NCBI GenBank assembly: GCA_013791765.1
Contig: VMTC01000009.1
Coordinates: 1 to 53,783, forward strand
Length of the DNA: 53,783 bases
Reading direction: 5' to 3'
DNA from: Rhodoferax sp.
Lineage (GTDB): Bacteria; Pseudomonadota; Gammaproteobacteria; Burkholderiales; Burkholderiaceae_C
Made by a program: the position numbers and the translations under genes. Below are positions 34,099-43,134 of this stretch, piece by piece. How positions within the stretch are numbered: position 1 is the stretch's first letter; each line of letters starts with the position of its first letter. Under the pieces are notes generated by a model. It had not been told where the DNA came from and did not search any database. It saw only the letters and a list, made by a program, of their open reading frames with translations.

Positions 34099-34232
34099 GC
34101 ATTGCCTATCAACGTTGCAGCGGGCCTCTTGAGCGAGAGCATGTTACGTCGTCTGCGCACATTTACACATCTGAAACACGATGCAGGAACCAGAGAACCT
34201 CCCGGTCGATAAAATTATCTGAAGAAAATCCA

Positions 34233-34541
34233 ATGCCTAAAAATGACTTCACCGGTTTTCCGGAAATTTCTATGGACTCTGGTGACCCCGCAACTCGACC
34301 GATGGCCTTGAACGAATTGCCCCGGCAGTTTCAAGTTGACCATAACATCGACATCATCAAGAAGCGTCATGAGCGCGTAGCCCAATCAATCAAAATGTTC
34401 TGGGGGCATCGCGATTGCGCAGAATACCTTCAGTCTTTGATCATCAGTGGTGGCGACGGCTCTGCGCGTGAGCGCATTGGCTTCACGCCCGAGGTGATGA
34501 CGGCGCTCTTCAACCTCGCAAAGTTGAATGAATCCAAGTAA
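34233..34541 (+). CDS. hypothetical protein, 102 residues
   Basis: An ORF of 102 residues with natural composition and no recognised domain: MPKNDFTGFPEISMDSG, then HNIDIIKKRHERVAQSIKMF and GFTPEVMTALFNLAKLNESK at the C-terminus, mostly predicted helical. No signal peptide or membrane segment. It is a free-standing gene between the helicase terminator and a gap of 384 bases. Its start has only a weak purine-rich site (GAAGAAAA). It may be a small DNA- or protein-binding protein; no function can be given. Confidence 0.6.
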   Translation: MPKNDFTGFPEISMDSGDPATRPMALNELPRQFQVDHNIDIIKKRHERVAQSIKMFWGHRDCAEYLQSLIISGGDGSARERIGFTPEVMTALFNLAKLNESK

Positions 34542-34925
34542 ATGACCTGGTATGAATGCCATCGATTGCAGATTTTCGCCGCAAGCTCACTGAAGGCGGA
34601 CATCGCCATCGTCGCAGGTTGATTGCGCTAATTTATTTCCGCAATGGCGCTGAAACGGGTCTCCACCACAATCGCTTGCCGCTTCGGGCGATGAATCAAA
34701 GCAAAGGGTTGGCTGAAAATCGACAAGTTGGTGCGTGACTGCGTCAGTGTGCCCCAGATGCACTGCGGGCGCTGGACTGCAATAGCAGTCTCACGGGTGA
34801 TGCCACCGACCCACACCAGCTACGCCCGCTCTACAAAGTCAGTCTTTTACCTATATTGGTGAATGTTGCTCTGGCAAGATAAAAATAGAAAACCCCAAGT
34901 AAATCAATTACTTGGGGTTTCAATT
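34542..34925. other. gap of 384 bases between the hypothetical gene and tRNA-Ser
   Basis: No credible gene. Short open frames on both strands (34556, and 34628-34816 on minus) are not protein-like enough to call. A strong stem sits at the right end (34889-34920). The stretch could be eroded coding sequence, but I cannot identify it. Confidence 0.5.
34889..34920. terminator. bidirectional terminator next to tRNA-Ser
   Basis: Stem AAACCCCAAGTAA / TTACTTGGGGTTT with a short loop and T or A runs on both sides. It ends the minus-strand lysC-tRNA-Ser transcript and may also work on the plus strand. Confidence 0.85.
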
Positions 34926-35018
34926 TGGCGGAAACGGAGAGATTCGAACTCTCGAGGAGGCTCTACACCCCCTACTCCCTTAGCAGGGGAGCACCTTCGG
35001 CCACTCGGTCACGTTTCC
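34926..35018 (-). tRNA. tRNA-Ser (GCT)
   Basis: A 93-nucleotide serine tRNA on the minus strand with encoded CCA. The acceptor stem is GGAAACG / CGTTTCC, the anticodon loop contains GCT (34982-34984 on the plus strand), the long variable arm is typical of serine tRNAs and GTTCGAATC is the T-loop. It reads AGC and AGU codons. It is downstream of lysC. Confidence 0.97.
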
Positions 35019-35056
35019 TGAACAGGCGATATTATCTCACGAGTCTGACGCTATTT

Positions 35057-36325
35057 TCAGGCAGGCGCTTGTTCCAGTTCAAACGCCTTGTGCAAAGAAC
35101 GCACAGCCAGTTCCATGTACTTCTCGTCAATCACCACCGAGGTCTTGATCTCGGAGGTGGAAATCATTTGAATGTTGATGCCTTCTTCACTCAGGACACG
35201 AAACATCTTGCTCGCCACGCCGACATGGCTGCGCATGCCAATGCCAACAATTGACACCTTGCATATCTTGGCGTCACCCGCCACTTCCAGCGCGCCGAGC
35301 TTGGGTAGCACTGTGTCATTGAGTAAATCGATTGTCTTGGCGTAGTCACCCCGATTGACGGTGAAGCTGAAATCAGTGCGGCCATCTTTGCTCATGTTCT
35401 GAATGATCACATCGACTTCAATATTGGCGTCGGCCACGGCCCCCAGAATCTGGTAGGCAATGCCGGGTTTGTCGGGCACGCCCAAGACGGAGATTTTGGC
35501 TTCGTCGCGGCTGAATGCGATGCCAGAAACGATGGCTTGTTCCATGTGTTCGTCTTCCTCAAAAGTGATCAGGGTGCCGGAGGCGGCTTCCTCGTTAATA
35601 TCAATATCCCATGGCGTAAAACTGCTCAAGACCCGCAGTTTGACTTTGTATTTGCCGGCAAATTCAACCGACCGGATCTGCAGCACCTTGGAGCCCATGG
35701 AGGCCATCTCCAGCATTTCTTCAAAGCTCACAGTCTGCAGGCGACGCGCTTCAGGCACTACGCGCGGGTCGGTGGTGTAGACGCCGTCTACATCGGTGTA
35801 GATCAGGCATTCGTCGGCCTTCATGGCGGCGGCCACGGCAACGGCTGAGGTGTCCGAGCCACCGCGGCCCAGCGTCGTGATGTTGCCCAGTTCGTCCAGC
35901 CCTTGAAAGCCGGTCACGATCACCACCCGGCCAGCCTCCAGATCAGCGCGCACCTTGGTGTCTTCGATCGACTCGATGCGGGCCTTGGTGTAGGCGCTGT
36001 TGGTGCGGATCGGCACTTGCCAGCCGGCATAGCTGACTGACTCCAGACCTTGCGCTTGCAGTGCAATCGCCAGCAAGGCGCTGGAGGCCTGCTCGCCAGT
36101 GGCTGCCAACATGTCGAGTTCGCGGCTGTAAGAATCCGTGGTCTTTGCCGGTGCCAATTCTTTGGCCAGCGCCAGCAATCGGTTGGTTTCACCGCTCATC
36201 GCGCTGGGGACCACCACCATCTGGTGGCCCGCTCGCGCCCACTTGGCAACGCGTTTGGCGACGTTGCGGATACGCTCGGTGGACCCCATCGACGTGCCGC
36301 CGTATTTGTGAACAATCAATGCCAT
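35057..36325 (-). CDS. lysC: aspartate kinase
   Basis: A 422-residue aspartokinase, the first step to lysine, threonine and methionine. The N-terminal kinase domain starts LIVHKYGGTSMGSTERIRNV; LGRGGSDTSAVAVAAAM and YTDVDGVYTTDPRVVPEA are substrate and ATP motifs. Two ACT domains at the C-terminus (about residues 265 on) allow feedback control by lysine and threonine. It follows tilS after 9 bases on the same strand and precedes tRNA-Ser. Confidence 0.97.
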   Translation of the reverse strand: MALIVHKYGGTSMGSTERIRNVAKRVAKWARAGHQMVVVPSAMSGETNRLLALAKELAPAKTTDSYSRELDMLAATGEQASSALLAIALQAQGLESVSYAGWQVPIRTNSAYTKARIESIEDTKVRADLEAGRVVIVTGFQGLDELGNITTLGRGGSDTSAVAVAAAMKADECLIYTDVDGVYTTDPRVVPEARRLQTVSFEEMLEMASMGSKVLQIRSVEFAGKYKVKLRVLSSFTPWDIDINEEAASGTLITFEEDEHMEQAIVSGIAFSRDEAKISVLGVPDKPGIAYQILGAVADANIEVDVIIQNMSKDGRTDFSFTVNRGDYAKTIDLLNDTVLPKLGALEVAGDAKICKVSIVGIGMRSHVGVASKMFRVLSEEGINIQMISTSEIKTSVVIDEKYMELAVRSLHKAFELEQAPA

Positions 36326-36334
36326 TGCTAAAAT

Positions 36335-37300
36335 TTAGTAGTGCAAAACCTGGGGATTGTACCAATGCAGCGTCGCCGCTCGGCGCTCGCAATAGCCAGT
36401 GCCTACCTTGATCCGAATCTGGTGGCTTCGCGTGGTGCAAGCGGCAATCTGGTCCAGCAGCTCCGTCATTTGCGCCGTGCTGGGCACGGTTTGAAACGCG
36501 GTGTTGAGCCAATGGCGCAACACATTGGCTTGTCGTGGGCGGCTCAAGGCTTGCAGCAACGCAATCACGGGCGGGGTACCCATGTGAGCCAGGTCTTGCG
36601 CTGCCACTTCAAGCAACAGCACTTGCGCCTGTGCGGCGTGAGCGGCACTGCGCGCAAAGGTCTCGCGAAATTGCTCAAAGGTGGAGTCCAACGCGGGCAA
36701 TAAACGCGCACGAATGCGGTTGCGGGTGAACTGCTCATCGCCATTGGTCGGATCCTCAATCCAGGCCACACCACGAGCGACCAACCAGCGCCGGATTTCT
36801 GACGCCGCCACGCGTAAGAGCGGGCGATGGTAGGTGAGCCCTGCGCGCTGCCACATTGCCGGCATGGCGCTCATACCGGGCAAGCCAGCACCTCGGCTCA
36901 GCGCAAGCAACAGCGTTTCCACCTGATCGTCCGCGTGCTGCGCAATTGCTATATCTTTAGTAGCTTTAAGCGCATATTCCACGTGGGATACAGCCTCAAA
37001 AGCTTTGTATCTGGCGCGGCGGGCTGCATCTTCCGGACTCTGGCCCGAGGCATGACGCGCGTCGACGCGCTTGACCACCAGCGGCAAGCCCAGCCGCGCG
37101 CAAACCGTCTGGCAATGCCGTTCGAAGTCATCTCCCGCCGCCTGTAAACCGTGGTGAACATGGATGGCGTGCACCTGACCCGGCCATTTTTCGGTGCAAG
37201 CCAACAACAAAGCGGTGGAGTCTGCCCCGCCACTGAAGCCCACCGCCAGCGGCAGGCTCGGCTGGAAGAGAGCCATGGCGTCCGGCAGGGTGACAGTCAA
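36335..37300 (-). CDS. tilS: tRNA(Ile)-lysidine synthase
   Basis: A 321-residue TilS, which converts C34 of the AUA-reading tRNA-Ile to lysidine. The ATP-PPase P-loop is VGFSGGADSTALLLA near residue 20; HVHHGLQAAGDDF and QHADDQVETLLLALSRGAG follow. The N-terminal domain and the middle domain with RNRIRARLLPAL are present; the C-terminal domain is short. Residues 101-118 (FEAVSHVEYALKATKDIA), between RARYKA and IAQHADDQ, are encoded by a repeat copy. It lies between accA and lysC, close to lysC. Confidence 0.93.
   Translation of the reverse strand: MTVTLPDAMALFQPSLPLAVGFSGGADSTALLLACTEKWPGQVHAIHVHHGLQAAGDDFERHCQTVCARLGLPLVVKRVDARHASGQSPEDAARRARYKAFEAVSHVEYALKATKDIAIAQHADDQVETLLLALSRGAGLPGMSAMPAMWQRAGLTYHRPLLRVAASEIRRWLVARGVAWIEDPTNGDEQFTRNRIRARLLPALDSTFEQFRETFARSAAHAAQAQVLLLEVAAQDLAHMGTPPVIALLQALSRPRQANVLRHWLNTAFQTVPSTAQMTELLDQIAACTTRSHQIRIKVGTGYCERRAATLHWYNPQVLHY
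36948..36996 (-). repeat. CCC-N20-GCTA-N9-TAGC repeat, copy 10, in tilS
   Basis: The 17-base GCTATATCTTTAGTAGC (plus strand) at 36948-36964 is followed 20 bases later by GGGA (36985), one base off the usual GGGC. In the sense direction it encodes EAVSHVEYALKATKDIA in the GCC-first frame, inside the ATP-PPase domain. Confidence 0.75.
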
Positions 37301-37349
37301 ACGGCCACCTGACTACAAGCTGCAAACAATGGCAAAGGGCAGGTCCGCG

Positions 37350-38327
37350 CTACTTGGCAACCGCTTTGGTATCGATGAACCGGCCATAGCTTTGCAGACG
37401 TTCGTAACGACGCTCCAACAGTTCCTTGACTTTGAGGTCACCGACCTGGCGAAAGGCGTCGTTCAAGGCGCGCTTGAGAAAAGCGGCCATCTGCTTGTAG
37501 TCGCGGTGCGCGCCGCCGACGGGCTCATTGACGATCTTGTCAATCACGCCCAGGGCCTTGAGCCGGTGCGCGGTAATTCCCAGCGCATCCGCCGCCTCTT
37601 GTGCCTTGTCGGATGTTTTCCAGAGGATCGATGCGCAGCCCTCGGGGCTGATGACCGAATAAATCGAGTATTGCATCATCAGCACCTGGTCACCAATAGA
37701 GATAGCCAGGGCACCGCCCGAGCCGCCCTCGCCGATGATGGTGGTGATGATGGGCACCTCAAGCTGTGCCATCTCAAAGATGTTGCGGCCAATGGCCTCG
37801 GATTGGCCGCGCTCTTCGGCATCAATGCCAGGGTAGGCACCGGGCGTATCGACAAAGGTGAACAGGGGCAAGTTGAATTTTTCTGCCGTCTTCATCAGGC
37901 GCAGCGCCTTGCGGTAGCCCTCCGGCTTGGTCATGCCAAAGTTGCGCAGACCGCGCTCTTTGGTGTCACGCCCTTTTTGCTGCCCCAGCACCATGCAGGG
38001 TGTGCCATTGAAACGCGCCAAGCCACCAACAATGCTTTGGTCGTCGGCGAAATGACGATCCCCGTGCAGTTCAACAAAATGGGTGAAGATGTCGTTGATG
38101 TAATCGAGCGTATAGGGTCGCTCGGGATGACGGGCAATTTTGGTGATTTGCCAAGGGCTCAAGTCACTGTAGATGTCTTTGGTGAGTTGCTGACTTTTCT
38201 TGGCTAACTGCCCAATTTCAGTCGAAATATCGACCGCCGACTCGGTCTGCACATAGCGCAACTCTTCAATCTTGTTTTCGAGATCGGCAATCGGCTGCTC
38301 AAAATCGAGGAATGTTTTCTTGGCCAC
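37350..38327 (-). CDS. accA: acetyl-CoA carboxylase carboxyltransferase subunit alpha
   Basis: A 325-residue AccA, half of the carboxyltransferase that makes malonyl-CoA for fatty acid synthesis. [19 protein letters not shown] starts the protein; [40 protein letters not shown] and [18 protein letters not shown] form the crotonase-type active site. Length and ends match the family. It lies 49 bases upstream of tilS; a pair of short repeats separates it from alkA. Confidence 0.97.
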   Translation of the reverse strand: MAKKTFLDFEQPIADLENKIEELRYVQTESAVDISTEIGQLAKKSQQLTKDIYSDLSPWQITKIARHPERPYTLDYINDIFTHFVELHGDRHFADDQSIVGGLARFNGTPCMVLGQQKGRDTKERGLRNFGMTKPEGYRKALRLMKTAEKFNLPLFTFVDTPGAYPGIDAEERGQSEAIGRNIFEMAQLEVPIITTIIGEGGSGGALAISIGDQVLMMQYSIYSVISPEGCASILWKTSDKAQEAADALGITAHRLKALGVIDKIVNEPVGGAHRDYKQMAAFLKRALNDAFRQVGDLKVKELLERRYERLQSYGRFIDTKAVAK

Positions 38328-38344
38328 AAATGACTCCTATGCGG

Positions 38345-38391
38345 TTGGGGACAGCGCTTGTTCGCTTGACGCAATGGTGGTCTGCCCCGCA
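38345..38391. repeat. GGGGACAG...TCTGCCCC element, copy 1
   Basis: A 47-base unit starting TTGGGGACAGCGCTTGTTCG and ending TCTGCCCCGCA. Its ends are inverted (GGGGACAG / CTGCCCC). A second, 85-90% similar copy follows after a 58-base period, in the accA-alkA gap. Confidence 0.85.
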
Positions 38392-38402
38392 TTTTTGATC
38401 AG

Positions 38403-38449
38403 TTGGGGACAGAGCTTGTTCGCTTCGCGTAACGGCGGTCTGTCCCGCA
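38403..38449. repeat. GGGGACAG...TCTGTCCC element, copy 2
   Basis: The second unit, with perfect inverted ends GGGACAG / CTGTCCC. Paired palindromic units of this kind look like REP/BIME elements; no REP-associated transposase gene is in the window. Confidence 0.85.
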
Positions 38450-38462
38450 AGTTTTCATGTCT

Positions 38463-39113
38463 TCAGTATTCCACCGGCAGTGGATCCAGCGAGCGCCAAA
38501 TATACCAAGTTGCCACGCTGCAATAAGGTGCCCAGGCGGCGGCGACTTCGCGCGCATCACTGCGACTGACCGTATCACCAGAAAAATAGTTCTTGCTGAT
38601 GCCATTGAGCAGCCCGACATCGTCCAGCGGCAGCACATTGGGGCGCATCAGGTGAAAGATCAAGAACATCTCCGCTGTCCAACGACCAATGCCACGGATG
38701 GCAATCAACTCGGCAATGATCGCCTCATCCTCGATGGCTTCCCAGGTCTCGACGTGCACCGCACCACTGTCAAAATGCAGCGCCAGGTCAACCAGGTATT
38801 CCACCTTGCGCACACTCAAGCCCGCCGCACGCATGTCATCGACCTTGAGCCTGAGCACGTTGGCAGCCGTCATTTGCTTCGGTAGCAGCGCAAAGCGATT
38901 CCACACGGTCTGAGCCGCCTTAACCGAAATCTGCTGGCCCACCACGCTGCGAGCCAGCGTCACAAAAGCATCCCCCCGGCTTTGCAGACAGGCGTCGCCA
39001 AACAACGGGATGAGCCGCTTCATCACCCGGTCTTTTTTCATCAGGTGCTTGCGCGCGTCGCTCCAATAGACGGGAGATGCCACTTCTGACGCTATTGTTT
39101 GAGTAGCTACCAT
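38463..39113 (-). CDS. alkA: DNA-3-methyladenine glycosylase (AlkA-type HhH-GPD)
   Basis: A 216-residue base-excision glycosylase of the HhH-GPD superfamily that removes alkylated bases. FVTLARSVVGQQISVKAAQ starts the domain, the helix-hairpin-helix is IAIRGIGRWTAEMFLIFHL, and the catalytic aspartate is in PLDDVGLLNG. It lacks an N-terminal AlkA domain, so it belongs to the short form. Its N-terminus (MVATQTIASEVAS) is encoded by a repeat; start codons at 39113 (ATG) and 39125 (GTG) are both inside that copy. It lies between accA and cysS on the minus strand. Confidence 0.9.
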   Translation of the reverse strand: MVATQTIASEVASPVYWSDARKHLMKKDRVMKRLIPLFGDACLQSRGDAFVTLARSVVGQQISVKAAQTVWNRFALLPKQMTAANVLRLKVDDMRAAGLSVRKVEYLVDLALHFDSGAVHVETWEAIEDEAIIAELIAIRGIGRWTAEMFLIFHLMRPNVLPLDDVGLLNGISKNYFSGDTVSRSDAREVAAAWAPYCSVATWYIWRSLDPLPVEY

Positions 39114-39139
39114 GGCACTATCCACGAGGGCTAGATGCC
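39091..39139 (-). repeat. GCCC-N20-GCTA-N9-TAGC repeat, copy 11, at the alkA start
   Basis: The 17-base block at 39091-39107 and the complement of GCCC at 39128-39131, 20 bases apart. It overlaps the 5' end of alkA in the sense direction. The GCC-first frame reads LALVDSAMVATQTIA, so the alkA start codon and first residues come from the repeat. Confidence 0.85.
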
Positions 39140-39158
39140 AAAATTGCGCTTAATAAAA

Positions 39159-40538
39159 TCATGCGGCAACTTCCCAGGATGTGCCGCTAGCCGTATCCTT
39201 TAGCACAATACCCAGGGCCAACAAGTGCTGGCGAATGCGATCCGCTTCGGCGAAGTCTTTGGCGGCCTTGGCCGCCGCGCGCTGCGCAATCAAAGTCGCA
39301 ATCGACCCCTCGTCGAGCGTGGCACCGGCCTGAAGAAATGCTTTCGGATCGCCCTGCAGCAGGCCCAGGCAAGCGCCCAAGGCTTTGAGCAGGCCCGCCA
39401 ATTGCGCAGACCGGGTCTTGTTGACTTCTGAAGCCAACTCAAACAGCACCGCTACCGCCTCGGGAGTACCAAAATCTTCGTCCATCGCAGCCTTGAAGCG
39501 CGCGGCAAAGGGCTCGCTCCAGTCAATGGCAAGCAGCGCTTCGGGCGCTACCAGATCGAGCGCCGTGTAGAGGCGTTTCAGAGAGTTGCGGGCATCGTCC
39601 AGATGCGCGTCGCTGTGGTTCAGAGCACTGCGGTAGTGGGCTCGGATGATGAAGAAGCGTGTGGTCTCGGCGTCATAACGGGCCAGAATGTCGCGGATCG
39701 TGAAGAAATTTCCCAGGCTCTTGGACATCTTCTCGTTGTCGCGCGTGACAAAGCCGTTGTGCATCCAAATGCTCGCCAATGGTTTGCCGGTGGCACCCTC
39801 GCTCTGCGCAATTTCATTCTCATGGTGCGGAAACTGAAGATCAGCGCCGCCGCCGTGAATGTCCACGGTCTCACCCAGCATCTCGCCACACATGGCCGAG
39901 CATTCGATGTGCCAGCCAGGGCGGCCCTGGCCGTAAATGCTGTCCCATTTCGCATCCGGCGGTTCGTTCGCTTTGGCGGTTTTCCAGAGCACAAAATCAA
40001 GCGGATCATCCTTGCCGTCCGCCACTGCCACCCTCTCACCGGCGCGCAGCTCATCGAGTGACTTGCCGCTGAGCTTGCCGTAGCCCGGGAATTTTCGTAC
40101 CGCGTAATTGACGTCCCCATTGCCCGCTTGGTAGGCCAGACCTTTTTGTTCAAGTCGCCCAATCAGATTCAACATGTGCGGCACGAAGTCGGTGGCCCGG
40201 GGTTCATGGGTAGGGCGCTCAATGCCCAGGGCATCGGCATCCTGATGCAAGGCATCCACCATGCGATCGGTCAGTGCCCGAATGGTTTCGCCATTCTCCA
40301 GCGCACGTTTAATGATTTTGTCGTCAATATCGGTCACGTTGCGCACATAGGTCACGCACAAGCCGCTGGCCTTGAGCCAGCGTTGCACCACGTCAAACGC
40401 CACCATGGCGCGCGCATGGCCCAGATGGCACAGGTCATAAACTGTCATGCCGCAGACGTACATGCGCACATGTCCGGGGTCAATCGGGATCAAAGGTTCC
40501 AATGCACGCGACAGCGTGTTGTAGATGCGCAAACTCAT
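39159..40538 (-). CDS. cysS: cysteine-tRNA ligase
   Basis: A 459-residue class I cysteinyl-tRNA synthetase. [19 protein letters not shown] holds a zinc cysteine and the HIGH-like [15 protein letters not shown] and [11 protein letters not shown] hold further zinc ligands; [10 protein letters not shown] is the KMSKS loop. The anticodon-binding C-terminal domain ends at the stop. The start at 40538 (MSLRIYNT) is the usual one; an in-frame ATG at 40562 adds 8 residues. It heads the minus-strand block cysS-alkA-accA-tilS-lysC. Confidence 0.97.
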   Translation of the reverse strand: MSLRIYNTLSRALEPLIPIDPGHVRMYVCGMTVYDLCHLGHARAMVAFDVVQRWLKASGLCVTYVRNVTDIDDKIIKRALENGETIRALTDRMVDALHQDADALGIERPTHEPRATDFVPHMLNLIGRLEQKGLAYQAGNGDVNYAVRKFPGYGKLSGKSLDELRAGERVAVADGKDDPLDFVLWKTAKANEPPDAKWDSIYGQGRPGWHIECSAMCGEMLGETVDIHGGGADLQFPHHENEIAQSEGATGKPLASIWMHNGFVTRDNEKMSKSLGNFFTIRDILARYDAETTRFFIIRAHYRSALNHSDAHLDDARNSLKRLYTALDLVAPEALLAIDWSEPFAARFKAAMDEDFGTPEAVAVLFELASEVNKTRSAQLAGLLKALGACLGLLQGDPKAFLQAGATLDEGSIATLIAQRAAAKAAKDFAEADRIRQHLLALGIVLKDTASGTSWEVAA

Positions 40539-40725
40539 GGGTATTTCAAACGACGCCGTCAAAGTAGTCGACTAGATGGTGGCATTGGCAAAGACTGCAA
40601 ATGGGTGGGTAATTACGAAGGCGCTGAAAAGCACCCCCTAAGCTACAATTCTTAGCAGTATATAGCCCGATCCGCTGGCCAGCCGCGATTGCCGGGCTCT
40701 CACCCTGTAGGAATCAAAAAGCCCC

Positions 40726-41739
40726 ATGAAGCTCGCCCGCACCCCTTTTTTCACCACACTTCGCCTGATGGCAGTCGCGCTTGCCTGCACCACGTCCATC
40801 GCGTACGCAGATGACTATGGCGACGTTAACCAACTGCTGCACGCGGGCAAGCTAGGCGAAGCCATGGTCAAGGCCGAGAGTTACCTGGCAACCAAGCCCG
40901 CCGACCCGCAGATGCGCTTCCTCAAGGGTGTCATCCAACGCAATCTGGGCAAACAGGCTGAGGCGATCGCAACGTTCACCAAGCTCACTGAAGACTATCC
41001 CGAGCTGCCCGAACCCTACAACAACCTGGCCGTACTCTACGCGGGTCAAAACCAGTTTGACAAGGCTCGGGCTGCGCTGGAAATGGCCATCCGCACCAAT
41101 CCCAGCTACGCCACCGCGCATGAAAACTTGGGCGACGTCTACGCACGCCTAGCCAGCCAGGCCTACAACAAGGCGCTGCAACTCGATGGCGCCAATCCGG
41201 CCGTACCGCCCAAATTAGCCCTGATTCGGGAGTTATTTGGCCCCAACAACAAGGGTCAGCACCCCACCACTGCGGCAGCGGTCGCCAAACCAGCAACACC
41301 AGCACCAACCGCCCCGGCGGCTGTTGTGTCCGCAACCCCATTAGCCACCCCCGCCCCGGTTGCAACTGCCAAGCCAGCCGCCAGCGACAGCTCAGCAAAG
41401 GAAGCCAAAGAAGTGGAAGACGCAGTGCAGGCTTGGGCCAGAGCCTGGGCCGCCAAGGACATGACTGCCTACCTGGGTGCTTATGGCAGAGAGTTCGACC
41501 CAGCGGGAAAACAGTCACGCAACGCCTGGGAGGCCGAACGCCGCAACCGCATCGTCGGCAAAAACACCATCAGCGTCAAACTGGACAACGTCAGCGTCAC
41601 GGTCAATGATTCACAAGCTGTGGCCAAATTCCGTCAGGACTACCGCTCGGGAACGCTTGCTGTGTCGAGCCGCAAAACGCTCGACTTGGTCAAGACTGGC
41701 AACCGGTGGTTGATCGTCAAGGAAAGCACTGGAAACTAA
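40726..41739 (+). CDS. secreted TPR protein with NTF2-like C-terminal domain
   Basis: A 337-residue periplasmic protein. The signal peptide is MKLARTPFFTTLRLMAVALA and the cut follows YADD or AYA near residue 27. Three to four TPR-like helical repeats (residues about 30-150, for example PYNNLAVLYAGQNQFDKARA) are followed by an Ala/Pro linker (165-225). The C-terminal domain (about 230-337), with AVQAWARAWAAKDMTAYLGAY and an ending in NRWLIVKESTGN, has an NTF2/SnoaL-like fold and resembles the C-terminus of the next gene product. It is co-oriented and probably co-transcribed with the L,D-transpeptidase. It may act in cell-wall work. Confidence 0.75.
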   Translation: MKLARTPFFTTLRLMAVALACTTSIAYADDYGDVNQLLHAGKLGEAMVKAESYLATKPADPQMRFLKGVIQRNLGKQAEAIATFTKLTEDYPELPEPYNNLAVLYAGQNQFDKARAALEMAIRTNPSYATAHENLGDVYARLASQAYNKALQLDGANPAVPPKLALIRELFGPNNKGQHPTTAAAVAKPATPAPTAPAAVVSATPLATPAPVATAKPAASDSSAKEAKEVEDAVQAWARAWAAKDMTAYLGAYGREFDPAGKQSRNAWEAERRNRIVGKNTISVKLDNVSVTVNDSQAVAKFRQDYRSGTLAVSSRKTLDLVKTGNRWLIVKESTGN

Positions 41740-41805
41740 TGACCGCCAGCCGATCAAAGCGAGCTTGCCTGGCTCAGCGGCTAGCGTGTAGCGCCTGATG
41801 CGATC

Positions 41806-43134
41806 ATGAAGCGACATTTTATTTTTCTATTTTTCCCGGCCCTCGTGGGTCTGGCGTTGAGCGCAGGCGCGGCCTCTCATCAAAAGCCTGCGTCCAAAGC
41901 CACGCCTGCCGCGAGCGCCAGGCAGCAAGCAGCCGCCAAGACCAAGACTGCCCCGCGCGTCAAGAGCAAGACAGCAGCCAAGGCCCAGCCTGTGCGCAGC
42001 CTTAAGCAGCCGCCATCGGCCAACGGTGACCTGGCGGAAGCACGTCTGCTGACCATCTACCAACTTATGGCCACGGCGCAGAGCTCTGAAGCCCTGACCC
42101 AAGCCGAGCAACTGGTCAAGGACCACCCCCACTTTCAATTGGCCCAACTGGTCTACGGCGACCTGCTGGCCGCACGCACGCGAGCTGTCCGTGTGGTGGG
42201 CGACGTGCCGGAACCCCTGCGCACAGCCGCTGCCCCAGTGCTGAGTGAACTCCGCGATGAGTCGCAACTGCGCTTGAAGGCCTTGCGTGAGCGCCCGCCT
42301 GCGGGGGCGCTTCCTTCGCAATTCCTGGCGCTGTCAGCGCGCAACAAGCACGCCATTGCCATTGATGCGTCCCGCTCGCGCCTGTACTTGCTGGAAAACC
42401 GGCCCACCGGGCTGACTCTGATTGCTGACTATTACGTCTCTATCGGAAAGTCCGGGCTGTCTAAAAACGCCGAGGGTGACTTGCGAACCCCGCTGGGCGT
42501 GTACTTCATCACCAGCAACCTCGACCCCAAGTCGCTCAAAGACTTCTACGGCTCAGGCGCACTGCCCATCAATTACCCCAACGTGCTCGACAGCGCGCGC
42601 GGCAAAACAGGCGGCGGCATTTGGCTGCATGGCACGCCGCCCAGCCAGTTTTCACGCGCGCCTCTGGCCACCGACGGTTGCGTCGTGTTGGCCAACCCTG
42701 ACTTGATGGCGCTGATCCGCACGGTCGAAGTCCGCACCACGCCAGTCGTGATCTCGCAAAGCCTGAAATGGGTCACGCCCAACACGGCCCGCTCTGAGAG
42801 CAAACCTTTTGAAGCCGCCTTGAGCGCCTGGCAAAAGGCCAAATCCAGCGGCAATATGAACCAGGTGCTTAGTTTTTACAGCCCCAACTTCAACAGCAAT
42901 GGCAAGACATTGACGCAGTGGACACCGTCTCTGCGCAGCGAGTTGAACCTAGTGCAGGGACGCGCCATTCAACTCAAGGACCTGTCCATGCTGCGCTGGA
43001 CTGACACCGCCGACACCATGGTGGTCACTTTTGGCGAAGTGACCGACGGCGCCCGCACCGGGCCGACCAAACGCCAATACTGGGTGCGTCAAGGCGCCAA
43101 TTGGAAAATATTTTACGAAGGAGTTATTGGATGA
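41806..43134 (+). CDS. L,D-transpeptidase (YkuD domain) with NTF2-like tail
   Basis: A 442-residue periplasmic protein. Signal peptide MKRHFIFLFFPALVGLALSA, then a basic Ala/Lys-rich stretch (residues 25-70), a helical region with short TPR-like parts, and a YkuD domain from about residue 180 (AIAIDASRSRLYLLENR, GDLRTPLGVYF, then IWLHGTP). The catalytic Cys lies in ATDGCVVLAN. Such enzymes cross-link peptidoglycan or anchor lipoproteins. The C-terminal part (about 335-442), with AFEAALSAWQKAKSSGNMNQ and an ending in ANWKIFYEGVIG, is NTF2-like and related to that of the preceding gene. Its stop overlaps the start of ppiA. Confidence 0.88.
   Translation: MKRHFIFLFFPALVGLALSAGAASHQKPASKATPAASARQQAAAKTKTAPRVKSKTAAKAQPVRSLKQPPSANGDLAEARLLTIYQLMATAQSSEALTQAEQLVKDHPHFQLAQLVYGDLLAARTRAVRVVGDVPEPLRTAAAPVLSELRDESQLRLKALRERPPAGALPSQFLALSARNKHAIAIDASRSRLYLLENRPTGLTLIADYYVSIGKSGLSKNAEGDLRTPLGVYFITSNLDPKSLKDFYGSGALPINYPNVLDSARGKTGGGIWLHGTPPSQFSRAPLATDGCVVLANPDLMALIRTVEVRTTPVVISQSLKWVTPNTARSESKPFEAALSAWQKAKSSGNMNQVLSFYSPNFNSNGKTLTQWTPSLRSELNLVQGRAIQLKDLSMLRWTDTADTMVVTFGEVTDGARTGPTKRQYWVRQGANWKIFYEGVIG

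Noticed and set aside
34628-34816. Minus-strand frame of 62 codons before tRNA-Ser
   Set aside because: Too short and without recognisable motif; could be eroded coding DNA but nothing supports a gene.
36325-36345. GCTAAAATTTAGTAG between tilS and lysC
   Set aside because: Looks like half of the repeat but the ends and the spacing do not fit.
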